43,024 bases of DNA, from the NCBI GenBank assembly GCA_043738425.1, contig JAYUGJ010000092.1:1-43024 (forward strand). The letters run 5' to 3'. A program made the position numbers and the translations under genes. Positions 7,466 to 15,118 of the stretch are shown one piece after another. Position 1 is the stretch's first letter. Each line of letters starts with the position of its first letter. The DNA comes from PBB1 sp043738425 (GTDB taxonomy: Bacteria; Pseudomonadota; Gammaproteobacteria; Burkholderiales; Burkholderiaceae_C). Below the pieces are notes generated by a model that saw only the letters and a list, made by a program, of their open reading frames with translations, was not told the DNA's origin and made no database searches.

Positions 7466-9942
7466 AGTGCGCCGTCGCCTGCTGCACGTGCCAGGTCTGC
7501 AGTAAACCGCCACGCGCTGTCGAATTCCATATCGACCAGCCAGCACACGCCGAGGTGCAACCCCAGGCCGACGGTGCAATCGATTCGCACATGGTCGGCA
7601 TCGGAATGGTTCGGCCACACCGCGGCGGCGGTTTCCAGGTAGACGCTGGTGGTCGCTACACCGCCCAACACCTCCACCACCGCCGCGCCACCGATGATGG
7701 CCACCAGCTGCAACGGCGCGTCGCGTCGCGATTCGTTGCGCAATCGGCGCGGATTCTTTTTGCCCGCGCTGCCCTCGGCGCTGACCGTCGCACCGCTGGC
7801 GGCTCTTTCGCTGTCGTGTGCGTCGCCGTCGTGTGCTTTGCTGTCGACCAATCTTCGGTCGACCACCCCAATCACAGCGACCACCGCAGCGCTGCCGCGT
7901 TCGATGCAGCTCGCCCGGTCCAGCGCGGCCACGGGTTCGTGCGCCAACCGCACCGGCAGCGCCAAGCGCAGTGCAACGCACGCCCCGCTGCCTGCCCCCG
8001 CATCGCGATACCCGGTGTCCACGCCCCACCTGACCACCGCGGTACCAACGGCGGGTGCTACCACCCAGGCCAGCGGTGCCGCTGCACTGCCCACGCCGAC
8101 ACCAAACGACAGCACATCTGCAGCGGCCGACAGCGCGGCACCCGCGCGGATCTGCACGTGGCGCACCACGCCGAAGCCGAGCGACACCAACGCGCGCGTC
8201 GTGCTGCGCCCGATGTACAGCGCACCGCAACTGGCGTCGACAGCCAGGTCGCCGCTGGCGTGGTCGAGCAAGCCAGGCAGCAGTGCCTCGACCGCTTCAC
8301 ACCTGGCACCCGCACGCCAGCGCGTCCGCATCCATCGCGCTGCGGTGGTGGTGCTGGCTTGCATTGCCTCGGCCGACAAGACCAGCGCGGTCTCGCCGTG
8401 CGCCTGCAGCCGAATGTGCAACGGGCCGCAAGCGGTGTGCCAATGCTGGTCGCTGAAACCTACCTCGATATCGATCGGCGCAGCCCGCGTGGCAGGCAGG
8501 TGAACGTCGCCAGCGGCTGCGCTGTCCCCATCTGTGCCTGTGCCTGTGCCTGTGCCTGTACCTGTGCCTGTACCTGTGCCTGAATCTGCGGCTGTATCCA
8601 GTTCTGTGTCTAGTTCCGAATAAACGCCTGCATCCACACTGGTATCTACGTCCGGATCCATATCGGCATTTGTATCGGCATCAACTTCGGCCCCATCGCC
8701 ATACGCCCACAACAGCTGCAGCGCATCGTTGACGCCCCACTTTGCAACCTGCCGATGCGCGTTTCCCGGCAGGTGCCAGGTCTTTATAAAGTGCCAACCG
8801 TCGATACCCAACGTCGGCATCGATTCGACTGCCAACGGCAAACGCATCGTCGCTTCGGTGGATGCAAACGCCACGGCGGGCTGCCTGTCTGCACTCGGCT
8901 GTCCGTCGACTTGGAAACACGCAGCCATGTCGGCCAGCTCCACGCACGCACCGTCGGGCAGGCGCAGCAGCCCGTACTCACCGCTGCTTTTCACCGCCAG
9001 GCGTTCAAAGCGCGGCTCGGGGAAGTAGATTTTTTGCGCGCCTGCATGCAATACCAACCCGTAGGCCACACGCGGCCGTGTGGCACTGCTGGGCAGCCGC
9101 AGATTGAACACATCGCGGGCTTCGGCCAGGTGCCACAGGCGGTGACCGTGACGCTGAATCACCGGCACCACTTCATCGGCCGCCAGCGCGCGGCGGGCAG
9201 AGCCGTCTTCGTGTGTGTCGTGTGCGTCGCGTACGTCGCGTACCTCGCTGGCGCGGCCGGTGCCGTGCGTGCCGCTTGCATCGCGCGTCACACACCACGC
9301 ACCGCTGCTCGGCAACACCGGGCTGCCGGCGACCGCCAGCACCAGGTGCACCGTGCCGTGCGCGTCGGTCACCGGCGTGGCGTCGATCTGCGTCGCGCGC
9401 AGCCACCAACCGGTGCCGCCGACATCGACCACGCAGTCGATGCGACCCCGCGCGGGGCTGCGCCCGACGGTATCGAACAACGCGGTGAGCTGCTGCGCGT
9501 TTGGCGCATGCGCTCCGGTAACGTCCCACAACACGCCCCACACACCAGCACACGCGACCGCCTCGCGGTACTGCAACCAACCGCCGCCCGACGCCAGCCA
9601 CGGCGCACCCGCGTGGTCGGGCAACAGTGCGGTGGCATCGAAATGCACTGCCTGCGCGCCGGGTGGAACGCGCGGCCCGGCGTGCGCTGGTTCATTCAGC
9701 TCGACGATGTGGCGCACGCCCACCAGCCGGTCTATCAGTCCGTGGTGCACCCGCGACTGCGCGCCGCCAGCTACGCCTGATGCGTCGGCAAACGGCATGA
9801 ACGTGCTGTCGGACACCGCGACCCATTCGCCCGACTGCCCACTTGCATCGACGGTGCGCTGCACTTGAATTCCCCACGGATAAATCACCGCATGCACCAC
9901 CGCCGGTTGATGTAGCGGGGGCAGTGGTTGCGGCGTGGGCAT
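7462..9942 (-). CDS. Large protein of unknown function (about 826 aa), first gene of a coupled pair
   Basis: I do not recognise this family. ATG at 9942 (MPTPQPLPPLHQPAVVHAVI) is used as the start, but no strong ribosome binding site precedes it. A GTG at 9996, with AGGTG upstream, would add 18 residues (VPLVGCRWIHFGYLDPTP) and is plausible. No signal peptide is visible. The N-terminal two fifths look globular and Trp-rich (WLQYREAVACAGVWGVLWDV, LWHLAEARDVFNLRLP). Residues about 418-453 form an acidic Asp/Thr linker, followed by a (Gly-Thr)n repeat at about 454-471. The C-terminal half contains repetitive Gly/Ala/Val strands (LSFGVGVGSAAAPLAWVVAP; VAIIGGAAVVEVLGGVA) that look beta-rich rather than transmembrane. 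The stop overlaps the GTG of the 1339-residue gene, so the two products are probably made together. The crp-like gene is divergent across about 530 bases. Confidence 0.65.
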   Translation of the reverse strand: MPTPQPLPPLHQPAVVHAVIYPWGIQVQRTVDASGQSGEWVAVSDSTFMPFADASGVAGGAQSRVHHGLIDRLVGVRHIVELNEPAHAGPRVPPGAQAVHFDATALLPDHAGAPWLASGGGWLQYREAVACAGVWGVLWDVTGAHAPNAQQLTALFDTVGRSPARGRIDCVVDVGGTGWWLRATQIDATPVTDAHGTVHLVLAVAGSPVLPSSGAWCVTRDASGTHGTGRASEVRDVRDAHDTHEDGSARRALAADEVVPVIQRHGHRLWHLAEARDVFNLRLPSSATRPRVAYGLVLHAGAQKIYFPEPRFERLAVKSSGEYGLLRLPDGACVELADMAACFQVDGQPSADRQPAVAFASTEATMRLPLAVESMPTLGIDGWHFIKTWHLPGNAHRQVAKWGVNDALQLLWAYGDGAEVDADTNADMDPDVDTSVDAGVYSELDTELDTAADSGTGTGTGTGTGTGTGTDGDSAAAGDVHLPATRAAPIDIEVGFSDQHWHTACGPLHIRLQAHGETALVLSAEAMQASTTTAARWMRTRWRAGARCEAVEALLPGLLDHASGDLAVDASCGALYIGRSTTRALVSLGFGVVRHVQIRAGAALSAAADVLSFGVGVGSAAAPLAWVVAPAVGTAVVRWGVDTGYRDAGAGSGACVALRLALPVRLAHEPVAALDRASCIERGSAAVVAVIGVVDRRLVDSKAHDGDAHDSERAASGATVSAEGSAGKKNPRRLRNESRRDAPLQLVAIIGGAAVVEVLGGVATTSVYLETAAAVWPNHSDADHVRIDCTVGLGLHLGVCWLVDMEFDSAWRFTADLARAAGDGAL
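8531..8583. repeat. 6-bp microsatellite encoding (Gly-Thr)n
   Basis: About nine copies of CCTGTG, two of them CCTGTA, encoding alternating Gly and Thr on the minus strand. It sits next to an acidic linker in the 826-residue protein. The hexamer keeps the frame whatever the copy number. Confidence 0.85.
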
Positions 9943-10144
9943 GGGCGTCGGGTCCAGGTAACCGAAGTGAATCCACCGGCAGCCGACCAGCGGCACCGCA
10001 CTACACCGGCCAGGCGAAGCCGGCGCTTGCGGCGACTGGTTCCGAGTGGCGTGACAGCGGCAGCACCGAACTGAACGGTGCGGGCAGGCAGCGCATCGCG
10101 GCAGCGCGCGACTCCTGTTTATTTGCACCGACGTCAATCAACCG

Positions 10145-10188
10145 GCAACCGCGCCACAACCGCGCCGCAACCGCGCCGCAACCGCTTG
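10145..10188. repeat. Four 11-bp tandem repeats
   Basis: CAACCGCGCCA, CAACCGCGCCG, CAACCGCGCCG, then a partial CAACCGCTTG. The 11-bp period is close to one DNA helical turn, so the copies lie on one face of the helix in a divergent promoter region. Confidence 0.75.
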
Positions 10189-10220
10189 TTGCAGTTTCCA
10201 GTGATCACATGGCGACCGCG

Positions 10221-10234
10221 TTGACGGCGCTCAA
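10221..10234. promoter_or_regulatory. FNR-box-like half-site pair, possible autoregulatory site
   Basis: TTGAC-GGCG-CTCAA matches eight of ten specified positions of the FNR-family consensus TTGAT-N4-ATCAA. It lies 240 bases upstream of a Crp/Fnr-type gene whose recognition helix carries the E--SR signature of FNR-like proteins. It could serve that gene or the divergent large operon. Based on one site by eye. Confidence 0.3.
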
Positions 10235-10473
10235 GCGACGCGTAGCGATGTGCCTGGCGTGGCTTGCTGCCGTCGGCCGAGGCGCGCCGTGGCATCACCG
10301 TTCGGACTATTCCGAGTCGATCAGGTAACTAGTCGTGTCGGTCGCGGTGTGCGGTTCCGACGCAGATCGGCACGCATCACCGATTGCTGCGCACCTGCGC
10401 AGCGCTGAACCTGCACACATGCCAAAGCAGTGCGTTTGTCGCTGCGGCCCACGCCCATTACGGAGACTGCGAC

Positions 10474-11391
10474 ATGAACACCATCTGCTCGCTCGACACA
10501 CCGCGCGCTGCCGCGCCGCAGCTTGCCACCCAGTTCGATGGCACCCCGCACGGTCGCTGCACGCTGATGCCGCAGGCCACCACCAAACCATTGGCTGATC
10601 TGCTGCGCTTGATGGGCGGGCCCGCCTGTGCAGGTGGCGGCCCCGACCACGACAACAGCCACGCTGACAGCGCGAACCCATTCAACATCACGGTGTGGCA
10701 GGTGCGCGCCGGCGCGGCACTGCTCACAGAAGGCGGCCGCGCCACGCATTTGTACGTGGTGCGCGCCGGCACCTTCAAAGCCATCAAAACCGCAGAAGAC
10801 GGCTATGAACAGGTGCTGGCTTTTGCTGGCGCAGGGGAGGTGCTGGGCTTCGAGGCGATGTGCGCCGACCGCCAGCCGGTGGGTGCCATCGCGCTCGAAG
10901 ACTCGAGCGTGTTCGCGCTGGCGGTGCGCGACCTCAACTGCTGGCGGCAGCAAAGCCCGGCGCTCGACCATGCGCTGCAAGTCGCCCTCAGCCGCCAGCT
11001 GATGCGTGCCGGTGCGATGACTGAATTGATGGCGGCGGTGTCGTCCGAGGTGCGCTTGGCACGCTTCATTGGTTGGTGGGCTGCACGCATGGCCGAACAC
11101 GGCCAATCGGCACGCAGGCTGCGGTTGCGCATGAGCCGCCGCGACATCGCCAGCCTGCTCGGCATTGCGCACGAAACCGTCAGCCGCTCATTCAGCGCCT
11201 TCGTCGAATGCGGCTTGCTGCGGGTCGACAACCGCGAAATAGAAATCCTCGACCCGGTCGGCCTCAAAGCCTGCACGCGCAATACCCGTGGAATGGGCGA
11301 TGAGGCACCAAAACGCACGCCAGGCCGAACGCCGCCCCAGCGCGCCGTCGCAGCACGCCAGCACACCACAAGCCAGCCCGCAGTGTGCTGA
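10474..11391 (+). CDS. Crp/Fnr-family transcriptional regulator
   Basis: Regulator with a cyclic-nucleotide-type sensor domain and a winged helix-turn-helix. ATG at 10474 has GGAG eight bases upstream. The beta-roll lies at about residues 70-150 (WQVRAGAALLTEGGRATHLY, then FAGAGEVLGFEAM). The dimerisation helix follows, and the HTH is near 225-265 (MSRRDIASLLGIAHETVSRS). The recognition helix reads HETVSRSF, the E--SR pattern of FNR-like factors that bind TTGAT-N4-ATCAA. The four-Cys cluster that binds 4Fe-4S in FNR is not present; the few N-terminal Cys residues (5, 30, 51) are widely spaced. Oxygen sensing by a classical cluster is therefore unlikely. A C-terminal tail of about 35 residues after the HTH is Arg/Thr/Pro-rich. 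It is divergent from the large unknown pair and convergent with the DUF2486-like gene. Confidence 0.85.
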   Translation: MNTICSLDTPRAAAPQLATQFDGTPHGRCTLMPQATTKPLADLLRLMGGPACAGGGPDHDNSHADSANPFNITVWQVRAGAALLTEGGRATHLYVVRAGTFKAIKTAEDGYEQVLAFAGAGEVLGFEAMCADRQPVGAIALEDSSVFALAVRDLNCWRQQSPALDHALQVALSRQLMRAGAMTELMAAVSSEVRLARFIGWWAARMAEHGQSARRLRLRMSRRDIASLLGIAHETVSRSFSAFVECGLLRVDNREIEILDPVGLKACTRNTRGMGDEAPKRTPGRTPPQRAVAARQHTTSQPAVC

Positions 11392-11434
11392 CACCATACG
11401 CAGCGACGACCACCCGAATCGGTTCAGTGCGGCC

Positions 11435-11938
11435 CTAAGGCGTGCGGGCTGCGCGCCCACGTTGCAATTCTTGCGACACCGCGTCAGCCACCACGTCGTG
11501 CAACGCGGACTCCAACTCGTCGCGTGCGTCTTGCGCCAGTGCCGATGCGACCCGCTCGAGCACCGGTGCCATCGCCAGTCGCAAACGCTGTTCCAACATC
11601 GCCTCGACCTGCGGCATCAACTGCGCCAGCACCCGTTGCGTCAGCGCGGCCACATCGATCGATTCAGGCGGCATAGCGGGTGGTGGCGGTTTGCTGGCGG
11701 CCTGCAACCACGCTTGCAAAAGTTGCGCCTCGGTCGGCCCGGCCGCTGTGTTGGGTGAGGCCGCGGTGTCCAGCTGCGCGGCATCGGCGAGCGCTGGTAT
11801 GTCGATATCGAGCGCGGCGTGGTGCCGTGGGTTGCCAGAGCCCGCAGCGCCCCACTCGACCACCTCGGTCAGCGTGGGCACGCTCACCGGTGGCATCGAC
11901 GGGTCGAGTGGCGAAGTCAACGCGACGAACGGACTCAC
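11435..11938 (-). CDS. DUF2486-like hypothetical protein
   Basis: Function unknown. The position directly after pepA-holC, the N-terminal VPTLTEVV motif, the disordered Ala/Pro-rich middle and the amphipathic helical C-terminus (LTQRVLAQLMPQVEAMLEQR to DELESALHDVVADAVSQELQ) match the DUF2486-type proteins that follow holC in Burkholderia. The start is a GTG at 11938; an ATG 14 codons later (MPPVSVPTLTEVV) is a good alternative. The GTG overlaps the stop of a 12-codon mini-ORF (GTGA), which suggests coupled translation. The C-terminal helix could form a coiled coil. No export signal is visible. Confidence 0.65.
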   Translation of the reverse strand: MSPFVALTSPLDPSMPPVSVPTLTEVVEWGAAGSGNPRHHAALDIDIPALADAAQLDTAASPNTAAGPTEAQLLQAWLQAASKPPPPAMPPESIDVAALTQRVLAQLMPQVEAMLEQRLRLAMAPVLERVASALAQDARDELESALHDVVADAVSQELQRGRAARTP

Positions 11939-11973
11939 GCTGCCACCCCCTGGATGCTGATGGTGTGCGTCAT
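11935..11973 (-). CDS. Possible 12-residue leader peptide before the DUF2486-like gene
   Basis: ATG at 11973 is preceded by GTGAGG at a usable distance and encodes MTHTISIQGVAA before a TGA that overlaps the GTG start of the next gene. It sits directly after holC. It may be a coupling leader that loads ribosomes for the GTG start, or the product of an indel that separated the true N-terminus from the downstream frame. Confidence 0.3.
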   Translation of the reverse strand: MTHTISIQGVAA

Positions 11974-11984
11974 GGCGTCGTACC

Positions 11985-12425
11985 TCACTGACCCACGCCC
12001 GCTGATTCGTGCTTCACTGGCGCATAACCCTGTGCCACGTACTCCCGCCAGCGGTCGCGCGCGGCCAGCCGACTCGCATCGTCGTCCGCCACGATTTCGA
12101 TGACCCGCTGATAGCTGCCGAAACCAGCCGCCATGTCGTGACCCAGGTTGACCAGTACCGGCAGCAACGCGCCCAGGCGGGCGTCTTCTACCAACCACAG
12201 CGGCGCACGGGTTTGCGCAGCGCTGGGTTGCGCGGCGGCATCCACCCGCAGGTGCGGCAAGAAGGCTTCTGCCTCGAACGTCCACAACGCAAGGTCTAGC
12301 TCGCTCAGCGCATCTGCCGAGCCGGTCACCGCCACCCGCGCGCCTTGCCGCAGTGCCTTGCGCAGCAAGCGGCAGGTGTAGTGCATGCGGTCAGGCAGGT
12401 TGACGTGAAATTGCACTTCAGTCAT
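11985..12425 (-). CDS. holC: DNA polymerase III chi subunit
   Basis: Chi subunit of the DNA polymerase III clamp-loader complex; it binds psi and the C-terminal tip of SSB during lagging-strand synthesis. The 146-residue length fits the family. Recognisable segments are MTEVQFHVNLPDRMHYTCRL at the start, LLRKALRQGARVAV, WTFEAEAFLPHLR, APLWLVEDARLGALLPVLVN and the RWREYVAQGYAPVKHES terminus, where family members carry the K/R-x-W/Y-R-x-Y helix. ATG at 12425 is the first in-frame start. It lies 90 bases downstream of pepA on the same strand, the standard pepA-holC arrangement of Gram-negative bacteria. Confidence 0.92.
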   Translation of the reverse strand: MTEVQFHVNLPDRMHYTCRLLRKALRQGARVAVTGSADALSELDLALWTFEAEAFLPHLRVDAAAQPSAAQTRAPLWLVEDARLGALLPVLVNLGHDMAAGFGSYQRVIEIVADDDASRLAARDRWREYVAQGYAPVKHESAGVGQ

Positions 12426-12515
12426 GGGTCAGGCGGCTGCTTGGCACCGGGTTACTCGGCGGGGCCGATCGGTTCCGACCGTCAGCCACGCGCATGCAAC
12501 TCGGTGCGTCCACCA

Positions 12516-13976
12516 CTACTTCACCTGCGACAACACGAAGTGCGTCAGCAAGCCCACCGGCCGACCGGTGGCACCTTTGTTCGCGCCGGACTTCCAGGCG
12601 GTGCCGGCGATGTCAAGGTGCGCCCAACGCAAGCCGGTGGTGTAGCGGCGCAGAAACATCGCCGCGCTGATCGCACCACCAGCGCGTGGGCCGACGTTGG
12701 CCATGTCGGCGAAGTTGCTCTTCAACGCATCGTCGTACTCCTCGTCGAGCGGCATACGCCAGCACGGGTCGAGAGCCGCGTCGCCGGCGTGTTGCAACGC
12801 TGCAGCCAGCGCGTCGTCGGCGCTGAACAAGCCGGTTCGGTGGTGCCCGAGCGCCACCACGCAGGCACCAGTCAAGGTGGCGATGTCGATCACCACTGCC
12901 GGCTTGAAACGCTCGGCATAGGTCAGCGCATCACACAACAACAAGCGACCTTCGGCGTCGGTGTTGAGTATCTCGATGGTCTGCCCCGACATGCTGGTGA
13001 CCACATCGCCTGGCTTCACCGCGTTGCCGCTCGGCATGTTGTCGCACGCCGGAATGATGCCGATCAGGTTCAGCTTCGGCTTGATTTCAGCCACCGCGCG
13101 CAGCGTGCCCAACACGCTGGCCGCGCCACCCATGTCGAATTTCATCTCGTCCATTTCAGCCGACGGCTTGATGGAAATTCCGCCCGAATCGAAGGTGACG
13201 CCTTTGCCGACCAGCACGATCGGCGCGTGTGATTTGGGCGCACCTTCATACCGCGCAACGATGAAACGCAACGGCTCGCTGGAGCCCTGCGCGACTGCCA
13301 AAAATGCACCCATGCCGAGTTTTTCCACCGCCTTGCGGTCGAGCACCTCCACTTTCAAACCGTATTCTTTGCCGAGCCGTTTTGCCTGCTCGCCCAAGTA
13401 AGTCGGCGTACAAAAATTACCCGGCCGATTGGCGCATTCACGCGCCAACGTCACGCCAGCGGCAATTGCCGCACCGCGCTGCAATCCCGCCGCCACCTCG
13501 CGCGCCTGCGCCTTGCCGCACAACAGCGTGAAGCGCGCCATGGTCGGCGCTTTGGCGGCGCTGGGTTTGGTATGCCGATAAACGTACGTGGCATCGGCCG
13601 CGGCGGTGGCCAGCGCTTGTGCATGCAGCGATGTCAGAGGCGCGTTGTCGGCCACTGCCACCGCCACATGCACCGCGCCCAGCCCCTTCAATTGCGCCAG
13701 TCCGCTGGCCACCGCGGCTTTGAACGATTTGACGCTGGCCGCAGCGGCACCGACCACCACCAACCGCCGCGCTTTCAGGCCCGCAGGTCGGTGTACGTAC
13801 AGCGTGCAACCGGCCTTCAACTTGAAGTCGCCAGCCGCACAAGCGTCGTTGATCAGCGATGCGACTGCGGGCTCCAGACCGGCATCGAGCGCGCTGCCGT
13901 GAACCACCACCAGCAGTGCGTCAGCAGCGGTTTGCGACAGTGCTGCGGGCGTCGAAATAAGGTGTCGAAAGTCCAT
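12516..13976 (-). CDS. pepA: Leucyl aminopeptidase (M17 family)
   Basis: Cytosolic two-metal aminopeptidase that removes N-terminal residues from peptides. At 486 residues it has normal length. The catalytic C-terminal domain shows VGKGVTFDSGG (Lys258, Asp263), DMGGAAS (Asp281) and NTDAEGR (Asp340, Glu342, Arg344), so all metal ligands and catalytic residues are intact. The N-terminal domain (about 1-160) is the variable hexamerisation domain; in E. coli it also supports DNA binding in Xer recombination, which cannot be judged here. The start ATG at 13976 is only 27 bases from the divergent lptF start, so the promoters of both genes must overlap coding sequence. holC lies downstream. Confidence 0.96.
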   Translation of the reverse strand: MDFRHLISTPAALSQTAADALLVVVHGSALDAGLEPAVASLINDACAAGDFKLKAGCTLYVHRPAGLKARRLVVVGAAAASVKSFKAAVASGLAQLKGLGAVHVAVAVADNAPLTSLHAQALATAAADATYVYRHTKPSAAKAPTMARFTLLCGKAQAREVAAGLQRGAAIAAGVTLARECANRPGNFCTPTYLGEQAKRLGKEYGLKVEVLDRKAVEKLGMGAFLAVAQGSSEPLRFIVARYEGAPKSHAPIVLVGKGVTFDSGGISIKPSAEMDEMKFDMGGAASVLGTLRAVAEIKPKLNLIGIIPACDNMPSGNAVKPGDVVTSMSGQTIEILNTDAEGRLLLCDALTYAERFKPAVVIDIATLTGACVVALGHHRTGLFSADDALAAALQHAGDAALDPCWRMPLDEEYDDALKSNFADMANVGPRAGGAISAAMFLRRYTTGLRWAHLDIAGTAWKSGANKGATGRPVGLLTHFVLSQVK

Positions 13977-14003
13977 AATGCGGGCTGTTCAATTGGGCTC
14001 AAC

Positions 14004-15095
14004 ATGTTATTCGATTCGACCTTGCGGCGTGATCTGGCGCGCAGTTTCGGTGCCACCTTGGTCGTCATCCTCACCATCGTGTTGACGATGATGTTGATCA
14101 AGTCGCTGGGCCTCGCAGCGGGCGGCAAGGTCGCACCGCAAGACGTCATTTTGTTGCTCGGCTACACCGCCCTCGCTCACCTGCCGACCATGTTGTCGCT
14201 GTCGATGTTCGTCGCCGTGGTGGGCACCTTGGGTCGCATGTACCGCGACAGCGAAATGACCATTTGGTTTGCCAGCGGGGTGCAGTTGTCGCGCTTCGTG
14301 CGGCCGGTATTGCGCACCACCTGGCCGGTGCTGGTGGTGGTCGGCTTGCTGGCCATGTTGGTGTGGCCGTGGGTGAATGAACGCAGCACCGAGTTGAAAG
14401 ACCAGTTCGAACGCCGGTCCGATTTGTCGCGCGTGGCGCCCGGTCAGTTTCAAACCTCCAGCGATGGCAGCCGGGTGTTTTTCATCGAACGCGACTCACT
14501 GGACGGTGCCACCGGTCGCAATGTCTTTATCTACGGCAACGTGAAAGACACCGAATCGGTGACCACCGCGCGCACCGGCCGCATCGACATCGAAGACCAA
14601 ACCCGCTACGTGCGTTTGGGCAGCGGTCAGCGCAACGAAGAAAACGCAAAGACGGCGGAGAAAACGCGCTCGCGCTTCGAGCAATACCAAGTCATCGTCG
14701 GCAATCGGCTGGCCGCCGCAACCGACAAGCCACCGCCGAAATCGGTGCCCACCCTGGAGCTGTTGCGCGACCCCATCGCGCCGAACCGCGGTGAGTTGAC
14801 CTGGCGCATCGGGCTCACGCTGGCCGCGACCAACATGGTGTTGCTGGCAATTGGTTTGGCGGCCACCAACCCGCGACGCGCAAGCAACTGGAATTTGTTG
14901 TTCGCGCTGCTGACCTTCGTCGTCTACTACAACATGATCACGCTGTCGCAGGCGTGGGTAGCCAGCGGCAAGGTGGGCATGGGCGTAGCGTTGCTGGTCA
15001 CCCATGGCGGCGCACTGGCGCTGGCATTGACGCTGATGTGGTGGCGCGATGCCGCATCCAGCCGACCGCGTTGGCTGCCCGCGCTCGGCAATTGA
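14004..15095 (+). CDS. lptF: LPS export ABC transporter permease LptF
   Basis: Inner-membrane permease that, with LptG and the ATPase LptB, extracts lipopolysaccharide from the inner membrane and passes it to LptC/LptA. The 363-residue protein has the YjgP/YjgQ layout: membrane helices at about 14-36, 50-75 and 100-118, a periplasmic beta-jellyroll (about 125-265), then three more helices near 270-290, 298-320 and 325-345. The typical start MLFDSTLRRDLARSF and the coupling-region motif RMYRDSEMTIWFASG are present. The chosen ATG at 14004 removes an unrelated in-frame upstream extension that overlaps pepA antisense. lptG follows after 23 bases, so they form an operon. Confidence 0.95.
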   Translation: MLFDSTLRRDLARSFGATLVVILTIVLTMMLIKSLGLAAGGKVAPQDVILLLGYTALAHLPTMLSLSMFVAVVGTLGRMYRDSEMTIWFASGVQLSRFVRPVLRTTWPVLVVVGLLAMLVWPWVNERSTELKDQFERRSDLSRVAPGQFQTSSDGSRVFFIERDSLDGATGRNVFIYGNVKDTESVTTARTGRIDIEDQTRYVRLGSGQRNEENAKTAEKTRSRFEQYQVIVGNRLAAATDKPPPKSVPTLELLRDPIAPNRGELTWRIGLTLAATNMVLLAIGLAATNPRRASNWNLLFALLTFVVYYNMITLSQAWVASGKVGMGVALLVTHGGALALALTLMWWRDAASSRPRWLPALGN

Positions 15096-15118
15096 CAACC
15101 TGCCGCTGCCTGCACCAC

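Larger units (their letters stand above)
9943..10473. other. Divergent intergenic region between the large unknown pair and the crp-like gene
   Basis: About 530 bases without a supported gene; open frames are Arg/Cys-rich. It must carry the promoters for both directions. It contains an 11-bp tandem repeat (10145-10188), a perfect 8-base palindrome GTGATCAC at 10201-10208 and an FNR-box-like sequence at 10221-10234. Up to 54 bases next to 9942 may be coding if the GTG at 9996 is used. Confidence 0.5.

Noticed and set aside
7466..8230. In-frame extension of the 1339-residue gene to about 1594 residues
   Set aside because: The extra N-terminal part is Arg/Cys-rich, lies antiparallel in frame to nothing useful and overlaps the 826-residue gene on the same strand. 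The GTGA junction gives a natural start.
9997..10137. N-terminal extension of the 826-residue gene to 891 residues
   Set aside because: The extension is rich in Arg, Cys and His (CRCHATRN, CCACPH-like), typical of non-coding GC-rich DNA. Only the part up to the GTG at 9996 is plausible.
13572..14003. Upstream in-frame extension of lptF
   Set aside because: It runs antisense through pepA and has Arg/Gln/Cys-rich composition. LptF begins naturally at MLFDSTLRRDL.
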